DNA of 64,000 nucleotides from HGM04593 sp045634365 (GCA_045634365.1 JAZRAC010000064.1:62001-126000), one strand, 5' to 3'; shown: positions 43,115-52,913, numbered from the stretch's first letter. The notes: generated by a model not told the origin, from the letters alone. A program made the numbers and translations.

Positions 43115-44716
43115 ATGGTAAGTGAATTTCAGACAAGAGCATTGCCGCACCAGGCGGTGAACGAGCAGGCATTAAAGTGTTTCGTTGCCGAAGAGAAGGG
43201 GTGGGACATTCGTACAATAACGGCTGTGCGGGTGTTGCGTCGTAGCATCGATGCGCGCCAGCGTACAATATATGTGAACCTCTCACTGCGTGTTTTTGTG
43301 AACGAGTATCCTGCGGACGATGAGTATGTGAGCCGCGAGTATGGCAATGTCGAGGGCAGGCAGCCTGTAATTGTAGTGGGTGCAGGTCCCGCGGGCCTTT
43401 TTGCCGCGCTTAAACTCATAGAGCAGGGGTTGCGCCCCATTGTGGTGGAGCGTGGGCGCGATGTTCGCACGCGCAAGGTGGACCTTGCCAATATCTCTCG
43501 CACCCACAAGGTTAACCCCGAGTCGAACTACTGTTTCGGTGAGGGTGGTGCCGGTGCCTATTCCGATGGTAAATTATATACCCGTAGTAAAAAACGTGGT
43601 AATATAGAGGGTGTGCTTAACGTATTTTGTCAGCACGGGGCAAGCCCCACGATTCTTGCCGACGCTCACCCGCATATAGGCACCGACAAACTGCCGCGTG
43701 TGATAGAGAATATGCGCAACACTATAATAGGTTGCGGTGGTGAAGTGCGTTTCGAAACACGTATGGAGGAGATTCTTGTACAGGGTGGCAAGGTGTGTGG
43801 CATACGCACCGACAAGGGCGAGATTGCAGCCTCGGCTGTAATTCTTGCAACGGGCCACTCGGCAAAGGATGTCTATCGCACATTGCACTCAACGGGTGTC
43901 ACTCTCGAAAGTAAGGGCTTTGCCGTGGGTGTACGCTTGGAGCACCCCTCGGCTCTGATAGATGCGATACAGTATCACAATCCGCGAGGGCGAGGGAAAT
44001 ATCTTCCGGCTGCCGAATATAGCTTTACCACACAGGTCGATGGCCGTGGGGTTTATAGTTTCTGTATGTGTCCCGGTGGCGTTGTTATCCCCTCGGCCTC
44101 CACAGAAAAGGAGCTGCTTGTGAATGGAATGTCGCCGTCGCATCGTGGCGGTGCGTGGAGTAATTCGGGAATGGTTGTGCAGGTGAACCCCGAGGATGTC
44201 CTTTTGCCCGAAATGCAAATAGATGTTGATGGCGTTGAGCCTGTGCCCGATGATTCTCCCCTGCGTGTGATGAATTTTCAAGAGAGGCTCGAAAGGCTCT
44301 GCTGGGCAATGGGTAACTACCGCCAGACGGCTCCCGCACAGCGTATGGCCGATTTTGTGAATCGTAAATTGAGTTACGACCTGCCCAAAAGCTCCTACGC
44401 TCCCGGGCTCCTCTCCTCGCCGATGCATTTTTGGCTCCCGCAGTTTGTTGCCACCCGTTTGAAGCGTGGCTTTGAGCACTTTGGGCGTGTGTCGCGCGGT
44501 TTTCTCACAAACGAGGCGGTGATGATAGGTGTGGAAACACGCACTTCGTCGCCTGTGCGCATAGTGCGCGACAATGAAACGCTGCAACACATTGCGTTGG
44601 AGGGGCTCTTTCCCTGTGGCGAGGGTGCCGGTTACGCAGGCGGCATTGTATCGGCAGCGGTCGATGGGGAGCGTTGCGCCCTGTCGGCAGCGGAGTATGT
44701 AACGCGGGTCAGATAG
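43115..44716 (+). CDS. FAD-dependent oxidoreductase (COG2509 type)
   Basis: A 533-residue flavoprotein. The N-terminal alpha/beta part (about 1-85) precedes the FAD-binding VVGAGPAGLFAALKL. CFGEGGAGAYSDGKLYTR and AVILATGHSAKDVYR follow, and the C-terminal GEGAGYAGGIVSAAVDG completes the FAD site. The family is widespread and uncharacterised. It is the last gene of the menA-radA run. It ends only 3 bp from the stop of the convergent GH20 gene, with no terminator in between. Confidence 0.88.
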   Translation: MVSEFQTRALPHQAVNEQALKCFVAEEKGWDIRTITAVRVLRRSIDARQRTIYVNLSLRVFVNEYPADDEYVSREYGNVEGRQPVIVVGAGPAGLFAALKLIEQGLRPIVVERGRDVRTRKVDLANISRTHKVNPESNYCFGEGGAGAYSDGKLYTRSKKRGNIEGVLNVFCQHGASPTILADAHPHIGTDKLPRVIENMRNTIIGCGGEVRFETRMEEILVQGGKVCGIRTDKGEIAASAVILATGHSAKDVYRTLHSTGVTLESKGFAVGVRLEHPSALIDAIQYHNPRGRGKYLPAAEYSFTTQVDGRGVYSFCMCPGGVVIPSASTEKELLVNGMSPSHRGGAWSNSGMVVQVNPEDVLLPEMQIDVDGVEPVPDDSPLRVMNFQERLERLCWAMGNYRQTAPAQRMADFVNRKLSYDLPKSSYAPGLLSSPMHFWLPQFVATRLKRGFEHFGRVSRGFLTNEAVMIGVETRTSSPVRIVRDNETLQHIALEGLFPCGEGAGYAGGIVSAAVDGERCALSAAEYVTRVR

Positions 44717-44719
44717 CTA

Positions 44720-46765
44720 TTATTTCACCACAATTTCGTCGGTAAACATAAAGCCGCCCTGCTTCCCGCGAGTGGCGCGGTAGCGTATGTAACGTGCAGT
44801 TGTGTCGCCCTGCCAGCAGTAGTTCTTGAAACTCAATGTGTCGTCGCGCACAACATTGTGTGTTATGTGGGCGAGGGTGGAGAATGTGAGGCTGTCGGCC
44901 GATACGGCGATGTTTACTTCGGCAGGCAGATAGATGCCCGGCTCGCATAGTTGCATAAAGTGGGCACCGATTGATTTTATTCTTGTCGCCTTTTCAAGGT
45001 CTATGCAGATGTCTATTCCTCCTCTCCCGATGAAGCCCTGCCAACGTTTATCGTTGTTGTTCCACCCGCCGTGCAGGCCATCGGTGAGGGCAGTGTCGCC
45101 TCCGGCTGTGTATGTGGGGTAGTAGGGCGAGCCTTGCGCATAGTGTACCCTTTTGCCTTTGGCAAGATGATTGTTTGGTGCGAGGGATTGTGGGCGATTG
45201 CCATACTCACGGCTTAAATCAAATGCATTGTAGCCCTTTTCGCGCAACTGTTTCACGGCATTTAAGGCTCTTGTGCGAAATTCAGTGTAGTTGCGTTTCT
45301 CTTGCGGGCTCCACCCAATCTCGGCAATGGCGAGGATGCGCGGATATATCATAAATTCATTCTGCTTGGGAGTGGGTATATATTCGGCCCACACGTTGCC
45401 TTGAATGCCGTGTATGAGCGCAGCCTCGCTGCCGGTGATGCTGTCGGGTACGGGGTTGTAGGAGTAGACTTTCTCCAAAGGCAGGTAACCGCCGAAGGCT
45501 ACGGGTTGTGTGTGTGGCGCATCCTGATAGGAGTCGAGGTAACAGAATTCTCCGGGAGTCATTATGGCTTTATGCCCTTTGCGTACGGCGTTTATTCCAC
45601 CGTCGGTGCCGCGCCACGACATTACGGTGGCGTTGGGTGCGAGCCCTCCTTCGAGTATTTCGTCCCACCCGATTATTTTGCGCCCCTTGCTGTTGAGGAA
45701 TCGCTCTATACGCTCTATAAGATAGCTTTGAAGTTCGTCTACATTGTTGAGGCTCTCCTCGCGCATACGCTTCGTGCAGAGAGGACAACTGCTCCACGAG
45801 GCTTTTGCAGCTTCGTCGCCCCCTATGTGTATATATTCGCTTGGAAAGAGCTCCATAATTTCGGTAAGTACATTTTCGAGAAATTCAAATGTAGCCTCGT
45901 TACCTACGCAAAAATCGGCCTGTTTGTAGGGGATGTGCGTACAGGATAGTTCGGGGTAGGCGGTGAGAACCTCCTCGGAGTGTGCCGGCATTTCAATTTC
46001 GGGTATTATGGTTATGTACCTTTCGGCTGCATAGGCTACAATCTCTCTTACATCCTCCTGTGTGTAGTAGCCGCCGTGAGCATCGGGTTCTCCCTCCTCT
46101 TTATATAGGCGGTCGCCGCGCCACCAATCTTTCCACTCTTTTTGGCTGCGCCACGCTGCAAATTGCGTGAGGCGCGGGTAACGCTTAATTTCCACTCGCC
46201 ATCCGGCAGCGTCGGTGAGGTGCAGATGCAGGCGGTTCATCTTGTAGTGCGAAATAGCGTCAATCTGCTTCTTTATATACTCTTTGTCGTAGAAGTGACG
46301 CGAAACATCGAGCATCAGTCCGCGGTAGGAGAAGCGTGGCTCATCGATGATGGTACCGCAGGGAATATGGCCGGCACTGTTATTCAGCTGGGCAAGAGTC
46401 TGCACTGCATAGAAGAGCCCGGCGGCATTTGTTGCCGTGGCTGTAATTTCCCCCTTGCCGATGTTTATGCTGTAACCTTCGGGTGATGTAATCCCTTCAA
46501 CCTTGTCGACAATGCGCAATACTATCTGCTTGTCGCTATTCTCGTTGATTATGAATTTGTTACTGCTGAGGGCCTGTAACAAGTGCGAGGCTTCTTCTCC
46601 CTGTGCCTCAATGATTATTTTTACCCCATTGTCGGCTATGAAAAATCCTTTGTCGGCAGTGTGGCGCAGTGGGGCGGGAAGCACACTCTCTTCCACAATT
46701 CTCTTCTGCTTGTTGCAGGCAAGCAACAGCAGGATTGCCATAATAAAGATTACTATTCTTTTCAT
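44720..46765 (-). CDS. beta-N-acetylhexosaminidase (GH20) lipoprotein
   Basis: Removes terminal GlcNAc or GalNAc from host or bacterial glycans. The protein has 681 residues. The lipobox is LLAC with Cys17. A GH20b N-terminal domain is followed by the catalytic barrel with the D317-E318 pair in YIHIGGDEAA. Substrate-site WR.. and W residues follow, and the C-terminal ~130 residues resemble an F5/8-type C domain. It follows metA by 19 bp and is the last gene of its operon. Probably exposed on the outer membrane. Confidence 0.93.
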   Translation of the reverse strand: MKRIVIFIMAILLLLACNKQKRIVEESVLPAPLRHTADKGFFIADNGVKIIIEAQGEEASHLLQALSSNKFIINENSDKQIVLRIVDKVEGITSPEGYSINIGKGEITATATNAAGLFYAVQTLAQLNNSAGHIPCGTIIDEPRFSYRGLMLDVSRHFYDKEYIKKQIDAISHYKMNRLHLHLTDAAGWRVEIKRYPRLTQFAAWRSQKEWKDWWRGDRLYKEEGEPDAHGGYYTQEDVREIVAYAAERYITIIPEIEMPAHSEEVLTAYPELSCTHIPYKQADFCVGNEATFEFLENVLTEIMELFPSEYIHIGGDEAAKASWSSCPLCTKRMREESLNNVDELQSYLIERIERFLNSKGRKIIGWDEILEGGLAPNATVMSWRGTDGGINAVRKGHKAIMTPGEFCYLDSYQDAPHTQPVAFGGYLPLEKVYSYNPVPDSITGSEAALIHGIQGNVWAEYIPTPKQNEFMIYPRILAIAEIGWSPQEKRNYTEFRTRALNAVKQLREKGYNAFDLSREYGNRPQSLAPNNHLAKGKRVHYAQGSPYYPTYTAGGDTALTDGLHGGWNNNDKRWQGFIGRGGIDICIDLEKATRIKSIGAHFMQLCEPGIYLPAEVNIAVSADSLTFSTLAHITHNVVRDDTLSFKNYCWQGDTTARYIRYRATRGKQGGFMFTDEIVVK

Positions 46766-46784
46766 AGGGGCAGTGTGGCGGTAG

Positions 46785-47663
46785 TTACTTTTTTGCGTAG
46801 AACCGCAACCAATTGTCGAACATCTTATGGGCTGTCGACTGCCAATAGTTAAGTGGCGGTTGCGAGGGGTCGTCGTTAAAGTAGTAGTTGATGGGAATAT
46901 CTATGGGCAATCCCTTGTGTACGTCGCGCTTGTGCTCCCTGTCGAGCGTGTATAGAGCATATTCGCTGTGTCCGGTGATGAAGAAATTTCTCGTTCCCTT
47001 CTCCTGCATAATATACACCCCCGATTCTGTCGACTCCGACAAAAGTTCCAAGCGTGGTTCGTTGACAACATCTTCGCGGTTGATATTAGTGTGTCGGCTG
47101 TGTGGAACGTATATTATATGGTCGAATCCCGTGAGCAACGGGTGCTCTATATTGAGCTGTGTGTGAGGGAATACTCCGAACATCTTTTTGGGCAACAGAT
47201 GCTTCTGTATGCCGAACTTTTGGTAAAGCCCCGCTTGTGCCGCCCAGCAGATGAAGAGCGTGGATGTGACATTGCTTTTTGCCCATTCGAATATTTCGCA
47301 CAATTCGGGCCAGTAGGTAACCTCTTCGAATGCAATCTTCTCGATGGGTGCTCCTGTTATTATGAGCCCGTCGAAATGTTCACCTTTTAGTTCGCCGAAT
47401 CCCTTGTAGTAGCGTTGCATATGTTCGGGTGTGGCGTGCTTGGGTGTGTGCGTGTCCAGTTTCATCAGGACAATCTCCACCTCCTCTTTGGTTGTGGAGA
47501 GTACACGTATAAAGTCGGCCTCTGTGGGCTCCTTCATAGGCATCAGGTTGAGCAGGGCAATTTTAAGGGTTCTTTCCGTCGGGGTGGTAAAAACCTCGAA
47601 AATGTTTCCTTCGTCGAGTACTGCTTGCAGTGCCGGTAGTCCTGTCGGTACTTTTATAGGCAT
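46785..47663 (-). CDS. metA: homoserine O-acetyltransferase (MetA family)
   Basis: Activates homoserine for methionine synthesis. The protein has 292 residues of the MetA/HTS family: LLNLMPMKEPTEADF, the nucleophile C139 (LFICWAAQAG) and the catalytic His in HTQLNIEHP or later HSRHTN. The residue that sets acyl specificity is Glu108 (TGAPIEK), matching Glu111 of acetyl-specific enzymes; succinyl-specific E. coli MetA has Gly there. I therefore call acetyl rather than succinyl transfer. It lies between pepO (42 bp) and the GH20 gene (19 bp). No SAM riboswitch was seen. Confidence 0.92.
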   Translation of the reverse strand: MPIKVPTGLPALQAVLDEGNIFEVFTTPTERTLKIALLNLMPMKEPTEADFIRVLSTTKEEVEIVLMKLDTHTPKHATPEHMQRYYKGFGELKGEHFDGLIITGAPIEKIAFEEVTYWPELCEIFEWAKSNVTSTLFICWAAQAGLYQKFGIQKHLLPKKMFGVFPHTQLNIEHPLLTGFDHIIYVPHSRHTNINREDVVNEPRLELLSESTESGVYIMQEKGTRNFFITGHSEYALYTLDREHKRDVHKGLPIDIPINYYFNDDPSQPPLNYWQSTAHKMFDNWLRFYAKK

Positions 47664-47705
47664 AGTTGCGGGGTTGTGGTTGGTTGTTATAAGTTCTGTT
47701 TTTTC

Positions 47706-49733
47706 TTACCAAATATCGAGGCGTTGCTCCTTGGGAACAAACAGCGGGTGTTCCTCGGTAATGCCGAAGGCTGTGTACCAATCGTCAATATGTGGCAGTG
47801 TGCCGTTCACTCGCCAGCGCATAAGCGAGTGGGGATCGGTTTTTGTGAGGTTGCGTATCTCTTCGTCGCGAATATTGCCTGCCCACACGTTGGAGTAAGC
47901 AAGGTAGAAACGCTGCTCGGGGGTAAAGCCCTCTTCTGTGGGTAGCGGGTTTTCTTTGGTTGTATTCTTGAATGCCTGCATAGCAATCATAAGGCCGCCG
48001 TGGTCGGCAATATTCTCGCCCACGGTGAGCTTGCCGTTGGCATTAAGGCCGGGAAGAACCTCTATCTTGTCGAAAAAGTCGATTATAACTTTTGTACGCT
48101 CGTTGAAACTTTGTGCATCCTCCTCGCTCCACCAGTTGGCAAAATTTCCATCCTTGTTGAATTGGCGGCCTTGGTCGTCGAATCCGTGTGTCATTTCGTG
48201 CCCGATCACTACGCCGATGGCTCCGTAGTTGAAGGCGTCGTCGGCGCACATATCAAAGAAGGGGTATTGCAGAATGGCTGCGGGGAAGCAAATCTCGTTG
48301 GTCACAGGGCTGTAATAGGCGTTTACAGTTTGGGGAGAAATGTGCCAAATGGTGCGGTCCACCGGCTTGTTGAAGTTCTTTTCAATGTGGTCGTCCCAGC
48401 CGAATGCCGAAATATCGCGACACACTTCCGAATAGCTTTTTTGCGGGTCGATTGTGAGTTTGCTGTAATCCTGCCACTTGTCGGGGTAACCAATCTTCAC
48501 GGTGAATGCATCGAGTTTCTCGTGTGCGGCAGCTTTTGTGCTGTCGCTCATCCAGCCCTGTGCGTCGATGCGCTCTCCCAATGCAATTTGAAGGTTTTTC
48601 ACCAGCTCCATCATACGCTCTTTTGCTTCGGGAGGGAAGAACTTTGCAACGTACAACTGCCCGATAATTTCGCTCAAAGAGCCGTCGGTGGCGGCAAGAG
48701 CGCGTTTCCAGCGTGGTTGTTGAGCCTTCTTTCCACTCATTGTGCGGCCGTAAAAGTCGAATGCAAGGTCGCCGATCTCGTCGCTCAATTCCGATGAAGT
48801 TGAGTTTATTATTCTCCACTGCATATAGGCGATAATCTCGCTTATGGGCATCGTGTTTATAATTTCGCTAACCTCGGCGATGGCTGCGGGCTGTCCTATG
48901 TTTATCTCTTTTATGCCATTGATGCCCAAAGGCGCGAAGAATTTATCCCAATCGATGGCCGGAAACTGCTTTTTCACCTCGTCGTAACTCATCGGGTGGT
49001 AGTTGTTCATCGGGTTGCGGCGCTCCACGCGGCTGAGCGACTTATCGGCAATGCGTGTTTCTATTTTTATCACCGCCTCCATATTCTCGTGAGCCTTTTT
49101 TTCGTCGAAGCCTTGCAGTTTGAACATATCCGCCACATACTGCTTGAATTTGTTGCGTATGTTGACGGTGGCCTCATCTGTGTCGCTGTAATAGCTCTTT
49201 TCGGGCAACGATAGGCCTGCTTGCGCCACGGTGAGAATATTCTTGTTGCTGTCCATTATGTCGCTGCCGATGCCTGTGGCAAAAAAACCGCCTATGCCCA
49301 AGCGGTAGTTCTTGGCAACAAGGGGTAGAATGTCGGCTCGGTCGGTGAGCTGTGCAACCTCGTCGAGCAGAGGCTTTATGGGGCTGTTGCCAAGAGCGTT
49401 GCGGCGTGTGCTGTCCATTGCCATATTGTAGAGGTCGCCCACTTTCTGTCCGTTGCTGCCGGGGGCATTATCCTGTGCGGCAAGTTCAAGGACAAGCTCC
49501 TGCAATTGCTCTTTGCTCTTCTCGCGCAGAGCATCGAATTGTCCGTATCGTGCGTATTCATCGGTGAGAGGGTTCTTTTTTGCCCATCCTCCTGTGGCAT
49601 ATTCATAAAAATCGGTTCCCGGGCACTTTGTAGTGTCCATATTTGTAAAATCAATCATCGACTCCATCTTTTTTTCGGTTGTACAGGCAACTGCACTTGC
49701 AAGCATTGCCGCGTAAATTAAAAATCGTCTCAT
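47706..49733 (-). CDS. pepO: M13 family zinc metallopeptidase lipoprotein
   Basis: Neprilysin-like oligopeptidase of 675 residues. The lipobox is AVAC with Cys17. The zinc site is HEMTH (H512, E513, H516), with GENIADHGG giving the third ligand E573 and D577. NAYYSPVTNEICFPAAIL gives the substrate-binding NAYY. It is predicted to trim peptides in the periplasm or on the cell surface. It follows abcF by 3 bp. Confidence 0.95.
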   Translation of the reverse strand: MRRFLIYAAMLASAVACTTEKKMESMIDFTNMDTTKCPGTDFYEYATGGWAKKNPLTDEYARYGQFDALREKSKEQLQELVLELAAQDNAPGSNGQKVGDLYNMAMDSTRRNALGNSPIKPLLDEVAQLTDRADILPLVAKNYRLGIGGFFATGIGSDIMDSNKNILTVAQAGLSLPEKSYYSDTDEATVNIRNKFKQYVADMFKLQGFDEKKAHENMEAVIKIETRIADKSLSRVERRNPMNNYHPMSYDEVKKQFPAIDWDKFFAPLGINGIKEINIGQPAAIAEVSEIINTMPISEIIAYMQWRIINSTSSELSDEIGDLAFDFYGRTMSGKKAQQPRWKRALAATDGSLSEIIGQLYVAKFFPPEAKERMMELVKNLQIALGERIDAQGWMSDSTKAAAHEKLDAFTVKIGYPDKWQDYSKLTIDPQKSYSEVCRDISAFGWDDHIEKNFNKPVDRTIWHISPQTVNAYYSPVTNEICFPAAILQYPFFDMCADDAFNYGAIGVVIGHEMTHGFDDQGRQFNKDGNFANWWSEEDAQSFNERTKVIIDFFDKIEVLPGLNANGKLTVGENIADHGGLMIAMQAFKNTTKENPLPTEEGFTPEQRFYLAYSNVWAGNIRDEEIRNLTKTDPHSLMRWRVNGTLPHIDDWYTAFGITEEHPLFVPKEQRLDIW

Positions 49734-49736
49734 TAT

Positions 49737-51665
49737 TTAGTTCAAATTTTCGAGTTCTTCCATTCTCTTTTCCCAATCGTTCATTGCGTCGGCGAGCTGT
49801 TTTTTAAGCGAAGCGTATTTTGTAAAATTCTGCTGTGTGCTTCCCTCCATGGTGCTCATAAGTTCCTCCATTGCTGCTATTGCCGCCTCTAATTCGTTCA
49901 CTGCATTCTCACACTCTTCCACTTGCCTTTCGAGCTTGCGACGCTGTTTCTGCAACTGCTTCTCGGCTTCGTAGCTCAATCGGTTGTCGTTTACAGCCTT
50001 GGGAACTTCACTTTGTCGCGCGGGTTTCAGTGTCACCTGCAACGCTTCGTTTATGTTCGTTGCGTTTTTTGTGGCAAGATAGTCGTAAATGCCACCAAGG
50101 TGCTCTTTCACGCTTCCGTCGCCAAATTCATAGACTTTTGTGACAAGGCCGTCGAGAAATTCTCGGTCGTGGCTCACAACTATTACCGTGCCGTCAAAGT
50201 CGCGAATGGCCTCTTTCAGCACATCCTTCGACTGCATATCAAGGTGGTTGGTGGGCTCGTCGAGAATGAGCAGGTTCATCTGCTGCAATAGCAGACGTAT
50301 CATTGCCAATCGGCTGCGCTCGCCTCCCGACAGAACCTTTACCGGCTTTTCCGATGCTTCTCCGCCAAACATAAATGCTCCCAGAATGTCGCGTATGCGC
50401 AGGCGTATGTCGCCTGTTGCCACATTGTCGATAGTCTGGAATACGGTGAGTTTCTCGTCGAGCAGTTGCGCCTGGTGCTGCGCAAAATAACCTATCTGCA
50501 CATTGTGTCCTATGGTAATCTCTCCGTCGTGTTCAAGTTCCTTTAAAATGCAACGTACAAGCGTGGTCTTTCCCTCGCCGTTGCGCCCCACGAAGGCCAC
50601 TTTTTCGCCACGGTTTATTGTGAAATTTACGTTGCTGAACACTGTGTGGCTGCCGAAACTCTTTTTTGTGCCGTTGCAGATGATGGGGTAGTTGCCACTG
50701 CGTGTAGCGGGGGCGAAGCGCAGACGCAAACGGCTGGTGTCCTCTTCGTCAATCTCGATGGGTACCATCTTTTCGAGCTGTTTTATGCGGCTCTGCACCT
50801 GCACGGCTTTTGTGGGCTTATAACGGAATTTTTCTATAAATTCCATTGTGTCGGCAATCTCTTTTTGCTGATTTTCGTAGGCACGTATCTGTTGTTCGCG
50901 ACGCTCTTTGCGAGCGAGCATAAATTTGTCGTACGATAGTTTGTAGTCGTAAATGCGTCCGCACGAAATTTCAATGGTGCGGTTGGTTACGGCGTTCAGG
51001 AATGCACGGTCGTGGCTCACGAGCAACACTGCGTTGCTGCTGCGGGCAAGGAACTGTTCCAACCACTGGATACTCTCAATGTCAAGATGGTTGGTGGGCT
51101 CGTCGAGCAACAAAATGTCGGGGTGTTGCAATAATAGCTTTGCAAGCTCTATTCTCATTCTCCACCCTCCGCTGAATTCCTTGGTGGGGCGTTCAAAATC
51201 GCTGCGGCGGAACCCTAATCCTTGCAGTGTGCGCTCAATTTCAGCCTCATAGTGGCTGCCGCCCATCATAGTGTATTGTTCGTTAAGATGGGTGTACTCC
51301 TCTATCAGTTTGTGATACTCCTCGCTGTCGTAGTCGGTGCGCTCGGCAAGTTCGTTGTTCATAGACTCCAAGCGTGCCTCTGTTTCGTGAATGTGCTCAA
51401 AGGCAAGCTCTGCCTCCTGAAAAACCGTGCGTCCTTCGGCGTGATTCATCACCTGTGGCAGATAGCCCACGGTAAAATCGCGAGGTCTTGATACTGTGCC
51501 CTCCGTTGGCTGTTGGCTGTTGGCGATAATCTTTAACAGAGTGCTCTTGCCGGCCCCATTCTTTCCCACGAGGGCGATACGGTCTCTCTTGTTCACAATG
51601 AAACTTACATCGTGAAAAAGATTTCTACCGCCAAAATCCACTCTTATGTTATCGACCGATAGCAA
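49737..51665 (-). CDS. ABC-F family ATP-binding cassette protein
   Basis: A 642-residue soluble protein with two ABC domains and no membrane part. It has Walker A GKNGAGKST and GRNGEGKTT, signatures FSGGWRMR and LSGGERSRL, and Walker B LLLDEPTNHLD twice. A C-terminal coiled coil (about 560-640) follows. ABC-F proteins act on the ribosome (translation or antibiotic protection); which subtype this is cannot be told. The start is TTG at 51665; no ATG fits the family's beginning. First gene of the abcF-pepO-metA-GH20 run. Confidence 0.93.
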   Translation of the reverse strand: MLSVDNIRVDFGGRNLFHDVSFIVNKRDRIALVGKNGAGKSTLLKIIANSQQPTEGTVSRPRDFTVGYLPQVMNHAEGRTVFQEAELAFEHIHETEARLESMNNELAERTDYDSEEYHKLIEEYTHLNEQYTMMGGSHYEAEIERTLQGLGFRRSDFERPTKEFSGGWRMRIELAKLLLQHPDILLLDEPTNHLDIESIQWLEQFLARSSNAVLLVSHDRAFLNAVTNRTIEISCGRIYDYKLSYDKFMLARKERREQQIRAYENQQKEIADTMEFIEKFRYKPTKAVQVQSRIKQLEKMVPIEIDEEDTSRLRLRFAPATRSGNYPIICNGTKKSFGSHTVFSNVNFTINRGEKVAFVGRNGEGKTTLVRCILKELEHDGEITIGHNVQIGYFAQHQAQLLDEKLTVFQTIDNVATGDIRLRIRDILGAFMFGGEASEKPVKVLSGGERSRLAMIRLLLQQMNLLILDEPTNHLDMQSKDVLKEAIRDFDGTVIVVSHDREFLDGLVTKVYEFGDGSVKEHLGGIYDYLATKNATNINEALQVTLKPARQSEVPKAVNDNRLSYEAEKQLQKQRRKLERQVEECENAVNELEAAIAAMEELMSTMEGSTQQNFTKYASLKKQLADAMNDWEKRMEELENLN

Positions 51666-51710
51666 GGCTCTCTATTTTTTAATTATTACAATAATTCCAT
51701 TTTACTACCA

Positions 51711-51718
51711 CAAAGTTA
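51711..51718 (-). promoter_or_regulatory. -7 promoter box for abcF
   Basis: TAACTTTG on the minus strand, 45 bp before the TTG start. Confidence 0.6.
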
Positions 51719-51832
51719 ATTCATTGATATGATAAATGCAAGGTTTAACCTCTTTAATAAAGGGCGCAGGAGGGATGTTTCTAAAATTTTTCAAAAAAAT
51801 CGAAAAAAGTTGCCGAAAAATTTGGAAGTAAT

Positions 51833-51853
51833 TATAAAACGCTTTTATATTTG
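51833..51853 (+). promoter_or_regulatory. perR promoter with overlapping Fur/PerR-like dyad
   Basis: The -7 box TATATTTG (51846-51853) overlaps the perfect dyad TATAAAA-CGC-TTTTATA (51833-51849), of the AT-rich type used by Fur-family repressors. TTTG at 51821-51824 fits a -33 element. This suggests autoregulation. Confidence 0.6.
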
Positions 51854-51900
51854 CAATGATTTCAGAAATGAAATGCAAAAAACTAAAAAGAGGAAAGAAA

Positions 51901-52320
51901 ATGATACCCCGTTCAGAGTTAAAGAAAGAGCTTATAGATGCAGGTATTCGCCCGTCGGTTCAGCGTTTGGCAATTTACGAATATGTAAAGAACAATCCTG
52001 TTCACCCCACGGCCGATGTTGTATACGCAGCCTTGCGCGACGAGCTTGGCTCTCTCTCCCTCACCACGGTCTATAATACTTTGAAACTCTTTGTCGATGC
52101 GGGTCTTGTGCAGATGCTCACGATAGACGATACCCTGCGCTGTTTTGATGGTGACACAACCTCGCACGCACACTTCCGTTGCGACAATTGCGGCAAAATT
52201 GTGGACCTGAAAATAAAAAATGAGTTTCTCTCAATGGTCGATGGGCTTGGCGGGTTCGAAGTAAAAGAGGCACAGCTCTATTTGAAAGGCCTTTGCCCCC
52301 TGTGCAGCAGTAAAAAATGA
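51901..52320 (+). CDS. perR: Fur family repressor, probably PerR
   Basis: A 139-residue metal-dependent regulator. It has a winged-helix DNA-binding domain (PSVQRLAIYEYV, then LSLTTVYNTLKLF) and a dimerisation domain with SHAHFRCDNCGKIVD and a C-terminal CPLC zinc pair. I chose the ATG at 51901, which has GAGGAAAG before it; an upstream in-frame start at 51856 is less likely. The reverse rubrerythrin gene 44 bp downstream points to peroxide sensing (PerR) rather than iron (Fur), which is an inference. Confidence 0.85.
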   Translation: MIPRSELKKELIDAGIRPSVQRLAIYEYVKNNPVHPTADVVYAALRDELGSLSLTTVYNTLKLFVDAGLVQMLTIDDTLRCFDGDTTSHAHFRCDNCGKIVDLKIKNEFLSMVDGLGGFEVKEAQLYLKGLCPLCSSKK

Positions 52321-52364
52321 GAAAAAGATAATTTAGGATAATAACAATTTAAAATTTTACGATT

Positions 52365-52913
52365 ATGAAAAAGTACATTTGTTCAGTATGCGGTTATATT
52401 CACGAAGGCGAATCGGCACCCGAGCGTTGCCCTATGTGTAAAGTTCCTTCGGAGCGTTTCAACGAACTTGTAGAGAATGGTAAGTTGGAGTTTGTTCAAG
52501 AGCACGTGATTGGCGTAGCAAAAGGTTGTGATGCCGAAATGATAAAAGACCTCAACGACCACTTTATGGGTGAGTGCACCGAGGTTGGAATGTATCTTGC
52601 AATGAGCCGTCAGGCCGACCGCGAGGGTTACCCCGAAATTGCCGAGGCTTTCAAGCGTTACGCTTGGGAAGAGGCCGAGCACGCTGCTAAATTTGCCGAG
52701 CTTCTTGGTGATGTTGTTTGGGATACAAAGACTAACCTCGACAAGCGTATGAATGCCGAATCGGGTGCTTGCGCCGACAAGTATCGCATTGCGAAACGTG
52801 CAAAAGAGCTCAACCTCGATGCTATCCACGATACTGTTCACGAAATGGCGAAAGACGAAGCTCGTCACGGCAAAGGCTTTGAAGGTCTTTTCCACCGTTA
52901 CTTTGGTAAATAA
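52365..52913 (+). CDS. rbr: reverse rubrerythrin (peroxide-scavenging non-haem iron protein)
   Basis: Reduces hydrogen peroxide to water in anaerobes. The protein has 182 residues with the reversed domain order. A rubredoxin-like Fe(Cys)4 domain is first (C6, C9, C22, C25). The di-iron four-helix domain follows, with Glu/His ligands in GECTEVGMYL, EEAEHAAKFAE and KDEARHGKGFEG. It sits directly after perR and is probably derepressed by peroxide. A terminator follows. Confidence 0.95.
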   Translation: MKKYICSVCGYIHEGESAPERCPMCKVPSERFNELVENGKLEFVQEHVIGVAKGCDAEMIKDLNDHFMGECTEVGMYLAMSRQADREGYPEIAEAFKRYAWEEAEHAAKFAELLGDVVWDTKTNLDKRMNAESGACADKYRIAKRAKELNLDAIHDTVHEMAKDEARHGKGFEGLFHRYFGK

